Assembly: GCF_905475395.1 (NCBI RefSeq)
Contig: NC_058338.1
Coordinates: 9,252,935 to 9,316,934 of the forward strand
Reading direction: 5' to 3'
DNA length: 64,000 bases
DNA from: Chrysoperla carnea
Taxonomy: Eukaryota; Arthropoda; Insecta; Neuroptera; Chrysopidae
Positions within the stretch are counted from its first letter, which is position 1. The number at the start of each line of letters is the position of its first letter. Positions 37,801-47,530 of this stretch are shown piece by piece. The notes beneath the pieces were generated by a model. The model had not been told where the DNA came from and ran no database searches. It saw only the letters and a list, made by a program, of their open reading frames with translations. The position numbers and the translations under genes are program-made.

Positions 37801-39095
37801 TCTTTATGTATGAATTTTAAACGATAAGTGCATGTACCGAATTCGAACAATCAGTACAATCAAATTTTAAATAAAACGATCTTTGGGGCCTATGTCAATT
37901 AAATAGGTTGTGGTTGTTACTGGATGCTGAGAGAAGAGGAGATACATTGCATCGTGTTTAAGATGAAGACATCCTCATATTTTCGTTATTTATAGGGAAA
38001 TCGATATGAAATTTTGCACAGTCATACAGAACGATAGACCACATTTTTTTTAAGATACCTAATCGAAATCAGAACTTTAAACTCAGTTTACTACAAATTG
38101 ACAAATAAGGCCGATTCTTAATATTTTGACTAATGTTAGACATGGTTAGAGATATCGAAAGTTTCTCTTACAGTTTTTATATTCCATAGCACTTAAGTTT
38201 ATTTGGAATGTGCTATGGAATGTAAAAACTGGACAAATTGATAATTTAATATTTTTACGTATTCAAATATTTCAATAAATTTGTAATAATTATTAGTCTG
38301 TATGACTTGTATGACTGTATAATTACAGAAATATAATAGGTTTCAATCACATTATGTTCTCGAAAGTGGACTGTAGAAATTACAAGCTCAATGAATTCTC
38401 AAAAAGTATATTTAAAAAGCACCTGTCAGCACTCGCGCTATGTGCATCTTGCTCACGTTTGATTTAAAACTTCTTGTTTTTCAAATTTTTCAAAATATAT
38501 TTTACAATGTTCTGACATCATGTTCATTCTGACATCAGATTGAACCTAGTCCTCTGAATTGCTTTAATTTAGTCAATTTAGTTCCTAACAGGTAAGAGAT
38601 AGAATAACTCATTAAATTAGAAACTTGATCCTCAAAAAATCCTTAGCTTTCGGAGGAAATGCGACTTAAATTTCATTATTGCATTTAATCGAAAGAACTT
38701 ATATATACATTCTGTCAAAAAAGTACCGATAAGCTGTAATTTACTGTAATGAAAATAAAAATTTTTTAAGCTCGATTTCGAAACCCTATCTCTCTAATTT
38801 CCGATATTTTTTTGACAGAGTTGTATAGTGCTTAAAATATATCAAACATGCATACATTTAAGTTAGTCCAAAATTTTTCTGGTTAGTTTAATTTCCGCGA
38901 ATCAAAACATCACACAAAAACAAATTTTTTTTTTCGTCTCGAAAATTTTGAATTCTTTTTTTTTTTTTCGTTTGTTACGTACAAAAATTATGTGGCACAA
39001 CATCGAGAGGTAGACACAAATCTTACCTGTTGCCCGATATTTTCGTACCGGATATCTAGTGAGACGTTGGATAAGTGCATCCAAATCGGGTTCTT
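22844..39095 (-). CDS. Gln/His-rich coiled-coil protein, family not recognised (3' five exons)
   Basis: Five exons join in frame on the minus strand: 39095-39027, 32479-32191, 28137-28080, 24698-23744 and 23229-22844. All have GT-AG borders and compatible phases, giving 584 residues to the stop; upstream exons must exist. Order of features: a conserved-looking opening (EPDLDALIQRLTRYPVRKYR); a Gly/Ser-rich acidic linker; an acidic helical segment (SESQQNFFRMLDEKIEN, then SSSEIEQMKENERLTSLLQ); a long Gln/His/Pro/Ser-rich stretch; and a coiled-coil-like Gln-rich end (YNQQLKSHLSKEIQQYKQ). Low-complexity Q and H tracts are typical of insect regulatory or scaffold proteins, but I cannot name the family. 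The short exons encode non-repetitive sequence across kilobase introns, which supports a real gene. Introns are 6.5, 4.1, 3.4 and 0.5 kb, and the long ones are loaded with repeats. Confidence 0.75.
23270..23400 (-). repeat. GGGGGTTAA-family repeat fragment
   Basis: This minus-oriented, truncated copy has ccattaaattacctttcaa, a cgtttaggagctacgat block, then cagacagacagacac and atagtggacaaact. Related copies are at 30700, 32985, 41012, 45150, 52845 and 61743. It sits in the last intron of the Gln-rich gene. Confidence 0.6.
25201..25778. repeat. 306-bp satellite, two tandem units
   Basis: The two units start at 25201 and 25507 and are nearly identical through gttggctccgatttcgataa, atatcgagccaaaatatggg and atcatcaaatgaatacg. 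The junction contains aaggggtacccctttg. The period and that palindromic box match the array at 49.2 kb, so both belong to one family. Confidence 0.85.
25785..26160. repeat. Dispersed repeat, inverted relative of 27.2-27.5 kb
   Basis: The order tatgaaatataccaag, ccaagtttgtaacgctt, gttcataaaatcattaa, tagtccattttcgg, ctgtctgtctgtc, gataactaaaaaacg and tatcaagctgaaattttta is repeated in reverse complement at 27230-27530. From about 25990 it merges into sequence shared in inverse with the 61-kb element. Confidence 0.65.
25990..26215. mobile_element. Copy of the 61-kb inverted-repeat element
   Basis: Blocks tgcatctaagtgag, tatatacatgtgtt, gccacgatacaag, cttaacgcatgtac and tgcctagatgtaaatcgaa match the reverse complement of 61050-61352 in order. 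The terminal inverted repeats are less complete here than at 61 kb. Confidence 0.65.
26257..26932. mobile_element. Terminal-inverted-repeat element, ~65-bp arms
   Basis: Left arm 26257-26322 (atcaacactgcc, then caacaattaactcagtcaat, then tttcacttgt) and right arm 26868-26932 are inverted copies with only a few differences. The interior is about 545 bp, AT-rich and without an ORF. It is a non-autonomous DNA-transposon (MITE) type element. A solo end is at 29208. It lies in an intron of the Gln-rich gene. Confidence 0.75.
27230..27530. repeat. Dispersed repeat with (GGAC)n tract
   Basis: It contains gacccaagacccaattgacc, aaatttcagctcgatatc, a tract of eight GGAC units at about 27352-27386, then ggaaatggactaattaggtg and caaacttgggactaaactt. 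It is the reverse-complement relative of 25785-26000. I have seen this composite widely in insect intergenic DNA; its class is uncertain. Confidence 0.6.
29208..29265. repeat. Solo end of the 26.26-kb TIR element
   Basis: The run tatacatggtatttcaacaa followed by ttaactcagttaattgtttg matches the left terminal repeat at 26270-26322 in the same orientation. No partner end is found nearby. Confidence 0.65.
30272..30895 (-). repeat. Composite dispersed repeat, copy 1 (second copy at 44.79 kb)
   Basis: It begins with gatttattccttgtaaaccg and continues through gacatcagatgagatgaaaa and ggatacttagagagctatca, then a GGGGGTTAA-family end near 30895 with cagacagacagacacacag. The same order recurs at 44797-45252. 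Confidence 0.65.
31705..31771 (-). repeat. tRNA-like sequence, probably SINE head or pseudo-tRNA
   Basis: The reverse strand reads like a tRNA: gtggcaaagttggtagag resembles an A box and D arm, actctgaatc resembles a Gln-type anticodon loop, and aggttcgatcc is a good B box. The acceptor ends do not pair and the T stem is broken, so I do not call a functional tRNA. Confidence 0.45.
31785..32015 (+). pseudogene. Non-LTR retrotransposon ORF2 C-terminal relic
   Basis: One frame reads EKLKWTWTGHILRSKTDR, a stop, TNRIIFWSPR, then GQRKRWSDEFRNYARWKY and another stop. This matches the usual C-terminal segment of LINE reverse transcriptases (KWKWAGHVAR..., W.PR, GRP..RW.D). It carries at least two stops and is dead. 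It lies in an intron of the Gln-rich gene, on the opposite strand. Confidence 0.7.
32595..32903. mobile_element. Small TIR element with internal hairpin
   Basis: The ends are tattgcaggcatgg (32595-32608) and its inverse ccatgcctgcaata (32890-32903). Inside, ttctacctatctca and tgagataggtagaa form a 14-bp stem near 32731-32774. About 310 bp, no ORF. This resembles a hAT-type MITE because the ends carry CAGGCATGG, but no clear 8-bp target duplication is seen. Confidence 0.6.
32985..33078 (-). repeat. GGGGGTTAA-family repeat fragment
   Basis: Contains gccacagacagacaaacac, acatagcggtcaaacttata, and the end tagttcgggggttaaaa. Same family and orientation as 30700-30895. Confidence 0.65.
33412..33660 (+). 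mobile_element. Retrotransposon-type relic starting ACTAGCTGACCCGGCG
   Basis: The opening actagctgacccggcgaact followed by tcgtaccgcc is a motif common at the boundary of insect LINE-derived repeats, and is related to the start of 17168. The right boundary is not visible and no ORF remains. Confidence 0.4.
36726..37150 (-). mobile_element. Possible LINE 3'-UTR relic
   Basis: Base composition is distinctly less AT-rich than the surroundings. The reverse strand contains ggtagcc-like, ccccgtaccatctacaggga and tttagtgggtaaaaatcgcc, which resemble 3' UTRs of R1/LOA-type retrotransposons where TTTAGTGGGT is common. The 76-residue frame inside has no recognisable domain. Confidence 0.35.
37528..37662 (+). 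repeat. Dispersed repeat, copy 1 (second copy at 47.39 kb)
   Basis: Sequence aaatttaggacagaatcctt through ttttatagac, gtttggctagcgtgac and atatattcaacaagaat recurs at 47390-47530 with few differences and the same orientation. Confidence 0.7.
38515..38705 (+). repeat. Dispersed repeat, copy 2 of the 9.26-kb family
   Basis: Matches 9300-9535 through gacatcagattgaacctag, ggtaagagatagaataac and gctttcggaggaaatgcgac. Confidence 0.6.
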
Positions 39096-39252
39096 CTGTA
39101 AAAAGACCCAACATTGAAGTCAATTTTTTGACTTATATGTAAGAATGTATGCATATTATTTGTTATAAATAGAAATATCAAAAATATTTTTATACATATA
39201 TGTATAATTTTGTTAGAATGTCAAGAAAAATAGCTTCAGTTTTCCAAATATA

Positions 39253-39852
39253 TACAGGGGATGTTTTTTTAAGCTGACATATGCTTGAAACTAAAAAAAA
39301 TAAGTATTATCGATAAAAATGCTTGGGTGTGTATAGGCGTGTACATCTTACACAGACATTAAACTGAACCTAAGTTTTCAGAGTTACTGAAAAGCTCTGA
39401 ATTTTTCCCCAATAAGTTTTCGTATGTCTTCTGCGAAATCTAGGCACACTTCGAAAAAAATTTTCCAATAAAAGTTATTTGTTTTCTATAAAGATCATTT
39501 TTAATCAAATTGAATGAAGTAACGCACAAAAAGCTATGACATGTATAGTTTCTTATAGGGCTTTATCGGGTATTTTATCAATTAATGTCTAAACTATTCG
39601 GTTTACAAAAAAATGTTTCAAACAAAACATGTCTATGTTTTTATAAAGAAAAACTTTCTAATTTAAAGTGTTCGTCTAATGTTTGCCAGTTATGAATTCG
39701 AGGGAGGTTTTAAATGAGCCGAAAAACTTAGATTGAATTCAATACCCGTATAAGATGTGTCCGTTGAAATTAACATCTTTCATTTGAAGCATTTTCCTCG
39801 ATTAAACTATTCGAGTTTTACGCATATGTCAAGTCAAAAAAGACTCCCTGTA
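39253..39852. mobile_element. TIR element, TATACAGGG ends
   Basis: The left end tatacaggggatgtttttt with gctgacatatgc pairs in inverse with the right end gcatatgtcaagtc and aaaaaagactccctgtata. The arms are about 33 bp with mismatches and TA flanks. Total about 600 bp with no ORF. This is a MITE of the Tc1/mariner style by its TA flanks; a related fragment is at 6615. Confidence 0.65.
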
Positions 39853-41011
39853 TACAAGGTTAAATAAAACTCTTCTGTATCTTCTGTATTATTTCTTCAG
39901 CCTGTTTTTCTGTCACATCGCGAAATATTAGTTATGTTTTTTATCAATTTCCATAATTAAACCTTCGTTTTAAAGCTTATCGTTTTAGTGAATGTCGAAA
40001 AATACGACTCACAGCCTGAAAATTTACCGCTTAGGAAAAAAATAGGCTAAAAAATAATATTAAGATTTCATTTTGTTCAGTATGTAATTTGTATATCATA
40101 TTTGTAATAAAATTGCCTATAAATAAAAAGAAAGTATATTAATATTTATATTTATCATATATATATAGCTTTAAGCCACGAGTATCGCACTTCTGATCCA
40201 AATTCTATCTAGATCAAATAAAAAATTTATTGAACTTATTTTTCAACTGGATTTATTTAGTTCTTTTAATAAGTGTACTGATATAGAAGTACCACTTTGT
40301 CAATATGTTCTTATTCCAGTGTTTTCTTCAAAAAGTTCTTATTAACATTTTTCGTATTGGAGTGAGATAAGGCGGATTGTATTTAAATAAAAGTTATTCA
40401 TTCGACTAATTAAAGAAAATATAAAAGTTTAATTATCTCAAAGGTGTTATTACAATTTAAATTATACTCTCATAGAAATAAACTTTATACTAAGACAACC
40501 TTTACGGAAAAATTAATTGATTAAAAATTTAAATACCAACTTCAAAAAGTACCTACAAGAAAAAATTAAATTAAAAGAAGCCCGACTGCGTTAATTAAAA
40601 ACTGTAGAGAAAAAAACAAGTCCATTAGTTTACTTAAAGCTTTCGGTACCCATTATTGGGAAGTTTCAGCCGGTACCCATTATTGGGAGTTTCAGGCTGA
40701 TCTAGATTTTCATGCGTCCCGAATGTGAGTATTGTTATTAGTCAAATTCTGTTTTAAGAGCAGGTTTTTTTCAATTGTCTACTCATACGTTCTATTGACT
40801 TAGTACTCTAGCATCATCTGAATGACCATAAAAAAAAACGCTTTTACGCATGGTTTAAGATGAGACAATTTTAATATTTCTAGCACAGTTTTACTAGATG
40901 CCCAAACAAATTTGTAAAAAATAATTTTACGCAACGTTTCGTGCTGAATCAGTACTTCTTCAAGCGCTCTATAACAAAAGTTACATAACAACAAGATTCG
41001 TTTAATTCGTT

Positions 41012-41182
41012 AACCCCCGAATCAAAAAAGGGGTGTTATAAGTTTGACCGCTATGTCTGTGTGTCTGTCTGTGGCGTCGTAGCATAAAAAACGAATGAAC
41101 CGGTTTGATTTTTTCTAGTTTCGTTTGAAAGATAATTTAATGAAGTGTTCGTAGCTATGTTTCAAGTGCGAGTTTAGATTCC
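41012..41182 (+). repeat. GGGGGTTAA-family repeat, plus orientation
   Basis: Starts ttaacccccgaatcaaaaaa, then gtgttataagtttgaccgct, tgtgtgtctgtctgtgg, gaatgaaccggtttga, and agataatttaatgaagtgtt. It is the clearest copy of the family. Confidence 0.7.
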
Positions 41183-41825
41183 GTACCCGGAAGCCGGAAC
41201 AACTAAAAAATAAGCATTTGCCTGTATATATTTTTCGTGATTTGCCTTACGATAAGGTTTAAAATCAGGGTCGATCATGGAGTTTTATAAAGAAATAAGG
41301 GAGAGATAAGTTTAATATTCTTGTTTCAAAGAAAAAACACCAATAAAACATAAATAACGATAAACTGTATTGGAAATGTTGAATAATTTATCACAACAAT
41401 TTATTTTCTAGAAGTAGTTTCTCGATAAGATTTGGCCACTAAATTGTAGTGATTTATTTACCAATTGTACTTAATTATATCCGTTCTTTAGAAAGTTGTT
41501 TGGTAATTTATAGTCCAATATAACATTCTAATAAAATTAATGTGATTAAAGTCAGTATAACTGATTTCTAAATGAGAAATTCGATAGCAATTTTTAGAAT
41601 TTTTGCAGTTACTGAACTTCTGGAACATATGAAAAATACTCAAATAATTTCAACTCAGCTTCAGATTCGTTCGTTCGAAAATTTAAATAAGTTTATTTTA
41701 ATATAATAGTGTAAAATCAAAAATTTCGAACGCGAAAGCTAATTTTCGATTTGCCAGTTTGAGGAAAATTTGTTTAATTAAGATATGATTATCTGGTAGT
41801 CCGCAGAACAGCATTAGCATTTTTG

Positions 41826-41960
41826 TTAGATGATTAATACATACTTGAAACTTCGTGAGTGGCTTCCTTTTTGGCGAATCTACCAAACTTTCTCCCTACG
41901 ACTTTTTTCGTGCTGTGAAGTGCTGCGTTTTCAAATGAGCCTGATAAAGTCATATTTAAG
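41826..41960 (+). repeat. Dispersed repeat, copy 2 of the 17.65-kb family
   Basis: See 17653-17785; shared blocks are gatgattaatacatacttga, ttttggcgaatct and gctgcgttttcaaatgag. Confidence 0.6.
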
Positions 41961-42679
41961 GAATTGGTCAGAAAATACGTAGCAGATAATTTGTCGGGTA
42001 TAATCACTACTTGATAACATCAATAATTATTAAAAATTCAGCAAAAGTGAACTGGGTTTTTCGTCGTTAAAAAAAATTAGAATTTTTGAAGTTTACTACT
42101 GTATTTGAATTATAATTTCATACCTATTCACATATGACCGATAATTTTTTTTCGTTTTTAATTTTTAAGGTCTATTTTTACTAAAATTCTGAAAATAAAA
42201 CACCGCATATCTCTTATGTGTTATAGTAAATAAATTTTTTTTTTTCAAAAGTAAGATATCTTTTATTTATGTTGGCATGTCTCCAAATAATTTTCACTGA
42301 TTTGTTGAATTAAAATATTTTTTTTAATATTAAACATAATGTTTTGTTATTCAATTATATACATAATTTTTTTCTTTTCATAATTTTTCAATTAACATAA
42401 AAACATAAGTGTGAAATATTTCCTGTATATTAATACCAGGTGCGGTTGTAAAAAAATCAGTAAAATCTATGAATCACATCAGTAAAATGTTCGCCAGAAT
42501 TGGACTAACATAGAAAAGAAGTAAAGCAGATCAATAAATTTCTGTTTGCATAAATTATTGAACTTTAATAATAGTAAAAATTATTTTCTACAACCTAATT
42601 ATAGAAAGGTGTTCTATTTAACTTGCGACTTGATCCTTTATCATTACTGGGAATAATTTAATTAACAAATTATTTATCT

Positions 42680-42975
42680 AACTTTTAAATTTTTTTTAAA
42701 CCTTACCCATTAATTACCAAGGTATGTAATAAAACGCACAGGTTATTGGGTTGGGTTTAAAACAAATTTAAAAAAGTTGGTTAAACAATACGATAATTAA
42801 ATACAACAATTTTTGGTATCAATAAGGCTTCAAAAATTGCTGTCTTTATCGTTGCATTTAATTGTCGAATGAGCTATCACAATTTTTTTAATTTTTATTA
42901 AACCACACCCAGTAATTACCATGTCATAATATACACAGGTTGCTGGGTTGGGTCTAAATAAAAATTTAAAAAAAG
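42680..42975. repeat. Two direct copies of a short palindromic unit
   Basis: Units at about 42680-42770 and 42890-42975 share aattaccaaggt/aattaccatgtc, cacaggttattgggttgggt and a following aaatttaaaaaa. Each unit is itself an imperfect inverted repeat. A stretch just after the second copy (ggtaaagag, ataagctta) resembles 58760-58850. Confidence 0.5.
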
Positions 42976-43699
42976 TGAGATCTATAATGTGACAATTAAG
43001 GGTAAATTTGGTAAAGAGTTTTTTCGTTCGTCTTTATAAGCTTATTTAGGTAGTCAAGACTTCTGCAATCAATTACAGAACACCTTGTATAAAATTATTA
43101 TGTCTAATCAAGATAAAATCAAAAAAAAAAGTCACATCAAGCAGACCTTTACAGAAAATATACAATATTAAAATAATTAGATAAAAACATTTGAGAGATA
43201 TTTCGCTATTGTTCAACCTAGTAAAATTTTGAAGAAAAAATATAATTTTCTTGATGTCAGATAAAATATTCAAAATATTATTTTAATGTTGAATGTCATA
43301 TGTCAAAATAAGTTGTTAAAAAAATATATACGTATGTTAAAAAATTAAAAATAACTTATTTATTATATTATTCTATCTAATGCATTAGAATTTTTTTTAC
43401 TGAATTTATGTTTTTTTTTTTTTTAGGAAAAAGAAAACATGAAATTTTAGGATGTTGTTCCATATAGTGTATCGATTATGACAGTCAATTGGTGGAACAA
43501 TATAATCCTTAATCTCGTCATGCCTATCTCCTAGTGGCACAGGACTGACAACACTCCCTGAACAAGCTGCCGCTAAAATTATTTAATTAAGTGTGGCTTC
43601 CGGGCACTGGGGATATTCCAAGAAATTATGAAGCAGTTTGAAATCTGTCGGACATAAATTCAGGAGCACTATAACTGGCAAAGAACTTCTGTATCAAAC

Positions 43700-43925
43700 C
43701 ATCTTAAGAATGACCAAGGAGAGAAGACTGTAGGAATGTATATTAAAAGGCACTGACTGGAACCATATATGCTGAACGCTTAGGTCCGACGCTAACCACT
43801 GTGGAAAGTTGTCACAATCGGCAGGGGGCAAGAAACACTGATCATCATCAAACATTATCTCCTTTATCACTGTCCAGTTCTTGCTATAAGAAGACACATT
43901 TGGGTCAGTTATTCTTTAAATAAGA
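43700..43925 (+). pseudogene. Decayed LINE C-terminal segment
   Basis: A frame reads KHYLLYHCPVLAIRRHIWVS, the HxxCHCPALxxxR zinc-knuckle tail common to jockey/R1-type ORF2 proteins. An upstream piece (ALTGTIYAERLGP) fits the preceding segment in another frame. Frameshifts make it non-functional. Confidence 0.65.
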
Positions 43926-44796
43926 TTTACAAAATTTAAAATCTATTGACGTCAAATCTCTATTACTACATCTTAAACAGCACTAAATATTTCAAAGAAT
44001 AGTGGCTCATTTTGGGGCAATTATTTCATCATGTTTCCCCTGAAGTTCCCATAATGGTTGTCACAGTGGACCTAATCTTGCCTAGCCTATCTTATGCATT
44101 AACATTTTATTAAAATTATGTGATTCTTATGAAGAAAACGATGGAGCTACAGTAAACTAGAGCTCTCCGATTGGCGTCATCTTTTTCTAGATAATCTCTT
44201 AGGATGATTTTTGAAAACTTTAAAGTGAAAGAAATGGAAATAGGATGAAAAATGAACGTGTTTTTGTTATAGAAATTGTCAATGATGTGTAACGTTAAAG
44301 CCTATTGCTCTTCATCTAAAAAAAGTACACTTTGTTAACGGTTTATTATCGAGAAAAAATCACAAAATTTTTTTTTTTTTTGGGAATTAATCATTATTTA
44401 TCTACAAGTGACCATTGATTAGACAATTATTAAATTAATTTTCAGTAACTTTTCGTATATTCGAAGAAAAAGAAAGAAAAGACATAGCTTTACAGAGCCT
44501 TAAATGAGCTATGATTTAGTAATATATTCATTATCTTATAATGTCTTTACGTAAAAGAAAATTCTAATTTTTTTTTCTGAATGAAAATAATTATATTTTA
44601 TTTTCATAAAACATAACATAACAAGTCATTAAATTTTAATGTTATGTTTATAATAGTATGATAAAAAAAACTCATTGAAAAATCAACGGTATAATTTCTA
44701 CAACTTTATTCTCTTCTTAATTTGAAATTTGCAAGAAACTTAAAAAATTAGTTATCTACAAGTGAAATATACAAAATTTAAAAAACCCCCGACAAA

Positions 44797-45252
44797 TGCG
44801 ATTTATTCCTTGTAGACCGATTTTTGAAAACTTAGCTATAAAATTTGCTCAATCAAGTCACGCACAGATAAACACCTTTTTATAACATTCTTTCTTAAAT
44901 CAATATCAAAGTGATGGTCAAGGACATCAGATGAGATGAAAAGGATACTTAGAGAGCTATCATTTTTTGGGATTAATTTTTCGAAATGAATTGAGTAGTG
45001 AGTGCAGTCATAGTAATGTTTTGTTGCATTCGTTTATATTTTACGTTTGGTTTATTTGACCATTCATTTCCATAGTAATTATTTATATGTTAAGATTATA
45101 TGGCATGCCTTTTCCAAATTGAATCGATTTTGATGATCATAGCCAATTTTTTAGTTTTTTTCGGACATAGCTAACGATGCCATAGGCAGACACACACACA
45201 AACTCACACGGTGATACTTATTACATCCCTTTTTTAGTTCGGGAGCTAAAAC
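44797..45252 (-). repeat. Composite dispersed repeat, copy 2 of 30.27-kb family
   Basis: Shares gatttattccttgtagaccg, gacatcagatgagatgaaaa, ggatacttagagagctatca and a terminal tagttcgggag near 45240. This copy has an internal insertion relative to the first. Confidence 0.65.
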
Positions 45253-46316
45253 GTATAAACGCTAATATTTGCTTGCTTTTACTAAGCTAACCTTATATCA
45301 TCGTGCTCGTGACTCGATTGATATAGCTTCAGAGCTTATTCTTTCGACAAGTTCTTAGACTATTATAGGTTTGAAGACATCAAAGCTGACATTGAACATC
45401 GTATCAACCACGCTTTTATATACATAAATAAGTAAGGTATAATTCTAGTACACGATTTTAAATTTTATTTTGTTAACAGTGTTTTCCGTCAAATTTTTCC
45501 TGACAAATGTGAATCTGTATACTTTGATGTTGAGTAGACGCCTACATCATTTTTTTTCCGTCGTATGTTTTAGTTGCTTTTGTTCCTTTTGAACAAATCA
45601 TTCTAAGTCAAGCATAAAATCAACAAATGTCTCAATTTAATGTTGTGAGTTTTTTTTAAATTTTCTAGGCTTTTTCCAGAAAATTAATTTTGTTGTAGGT
45701 AGTGAGTTGATACAAATATTATATTACGATCCTAGGCCATGAAGTTGTATAGAGATTGAGACCTGCTATATTATACATTTTGGCCGTGAGTTGTACCTAT
45801 ATTATTTTTCGTTATCCCTAGATGAAGGTACGATTTAACATACCACGTTAAAAGAACGATTGAAATGTTTTTATAGTAAATTCCATACAAATTATTTTAA
45901 AAGCAAACAAAAATATCGCGTTTGTTTTGATAACAATGTTACTTGGATTGTAAAATTATAAGATTGATTTTTATTAAAATTTCTAAAATCAAGTTCTCAC
46001 TTTCGGTATGTTGTGACTACTTTATTTAAATGGAAGTCTTCATGTTCAAATAATGTTTCAATTATCTATAAAAGTTTTGTTAATAGTTAACAAAATTATT
46101 TAAGAGAGTAAATATTTCTGAAAAAAATCGATGTACAGCATCTATATTGTGATTCAGACATAATTTTTAACTGAATCTGTCCATACATTCGAGCGTTGAG
46201 TCTCTTTTGACGCAGTTCCATGTCGTATTCATCGCAGATTTCGGTGACGGTTTTGATAATTTACGGGTAAACTCCCAAGCCTGCCCGTGCGTACGGGCCT
46301 GAGTTACGAACTCCAA

Positions 46317-46586
46317 TAAAACTTGTAAATAATTAGAAACTAATTAATATTTATTTTGCAAAGTCCACTTTAATTAAAAATAATTGTGACAATTGTTTCG
46401 ATTTTTACATCATATTCATACAAATGTGCATTTGTGACAATTGTTTCGATTTTTACATCATATTCATACAAATGTGCATTTGTATGAATATGATGTAAAA
46501 ATCGAAACAATTGTCACAATTATTTTTAATTAAAGTGGACTTTGCAAAATAAATATTAATTAGTTTCTAATTATTTACAAGTTTTA
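46317..46586. repeat. Perfect inverted repeat, 110-bp arms, 50-bp spacer
   Basis: 46317-46426 and 46477-46586 are exact reverse complements as far as I can read, base by base. The spacer is mostly a duplicate of the inner arm: a 48-bp unit (tgacaattgtttcgattttt onward) occurs at 46386-46433 and again at 46434-46481. Perfect arms mean the structure is very young, actively homogenised, or an assembly artefact. Confidence 0.85.
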
Positions 46587-47182
46587 ATATGGATTTCCAC
46601 AAACTAAAGCTCTCATCAATCAACTCCAATAAACATTCAGAAGACTCTGATGGTAAAAGTCAAATTAAGGATTTTTGAGATGTCCCACTTTATAGCCAAC
46701 ACGTTTTGTTTGAAAAACTTTTCTATTTTTAATTCTGACATGTTTCTTATTAAAAAGTGGCTAAGGACTTCTGAAACATACAGTAAACTGAAAATAAACT
46801 TATACCAAGAACTGACTATCTTACATATTTACTATATATAAACTCTACATTTATAATGTAAACTCTACTAAAACTATGTCAGACAACATAGAATTTTAAA
46901 TGTTTATATTCTATCCTCGGTACAACACTCCAGACGCCCGTCAATGAGGCCCAAATGTAGGTCCCAGTCATACTTGATTCGGGGATAATTAACTTTTTTA
47001 TTTTTGGAGCATGTATTACAGATTTAATGGATCACTGCTGGAATCGACAATACTTTAGCTATATGGTCATATTTTGGTTATTTTTGTTCTTCTAGAGCCG
47101 AGTATGACTTCTTGTGCATGCACGCCAGTAGATCATGAAAATTAAATTAGGTTATATTGGCTGTCCACGAAGGACACATTTA

Positions 47183-47385
47183 GGCTATAGTGATACCATA
47201 TATGTGTTTTACCACCTTTCCGCTGATAATTTCATTTATCAGCTACTCAATTTCAGAGGCTGAGTGCACCTTCTTCCTGCATATACCACGCACTTACACC
47301 CGCCCATTACAACCATTAATTAAATTAATTTTTCTTGTGACGGCGGGAATCGAACCCGCTACCGCAGACGGAATTTTGTTGTGAC
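47183..47385 (-). mobile_element. tRNA-derived SINE fragment
   Basis: The reverse strand has a strong polymerase III B box in gcgggttcgattcccgccg at about 47342-47360, followed by sequence ending in ttcgtggacagccaatataa (near 47155-47175). No intact A box or tRNA fold precedes it. The plus-strand frame ending TAGIEPATADG is an antisense shadow of the B box. Confidence 0.55.
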
Positions 47386-47389
47386 TAAT

Positions 47390-47530
47390 GTAACGTATAA
47401 ACTAATTTTTCAAATTTAGGACAGAATCCTTTTATAGACCATTGGAATTTTTCAAAAATACTGACAAAAGTACTGTAAGAGTTTGGCTAGCGTGACGAAC
47501 TCCAATTATATATTCAACAAGAATTTTTTA
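47390..47530 (+). repeat. Dispersed repeat, copy 2 of the 37.53-kb family
   Basis: Shares aaatttaggacagaatcctt, tttggctagcgtgac and ccaattatatattcaacaag with 37528-37662. It abuts the SINE fragment. Confidence 0.7.
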
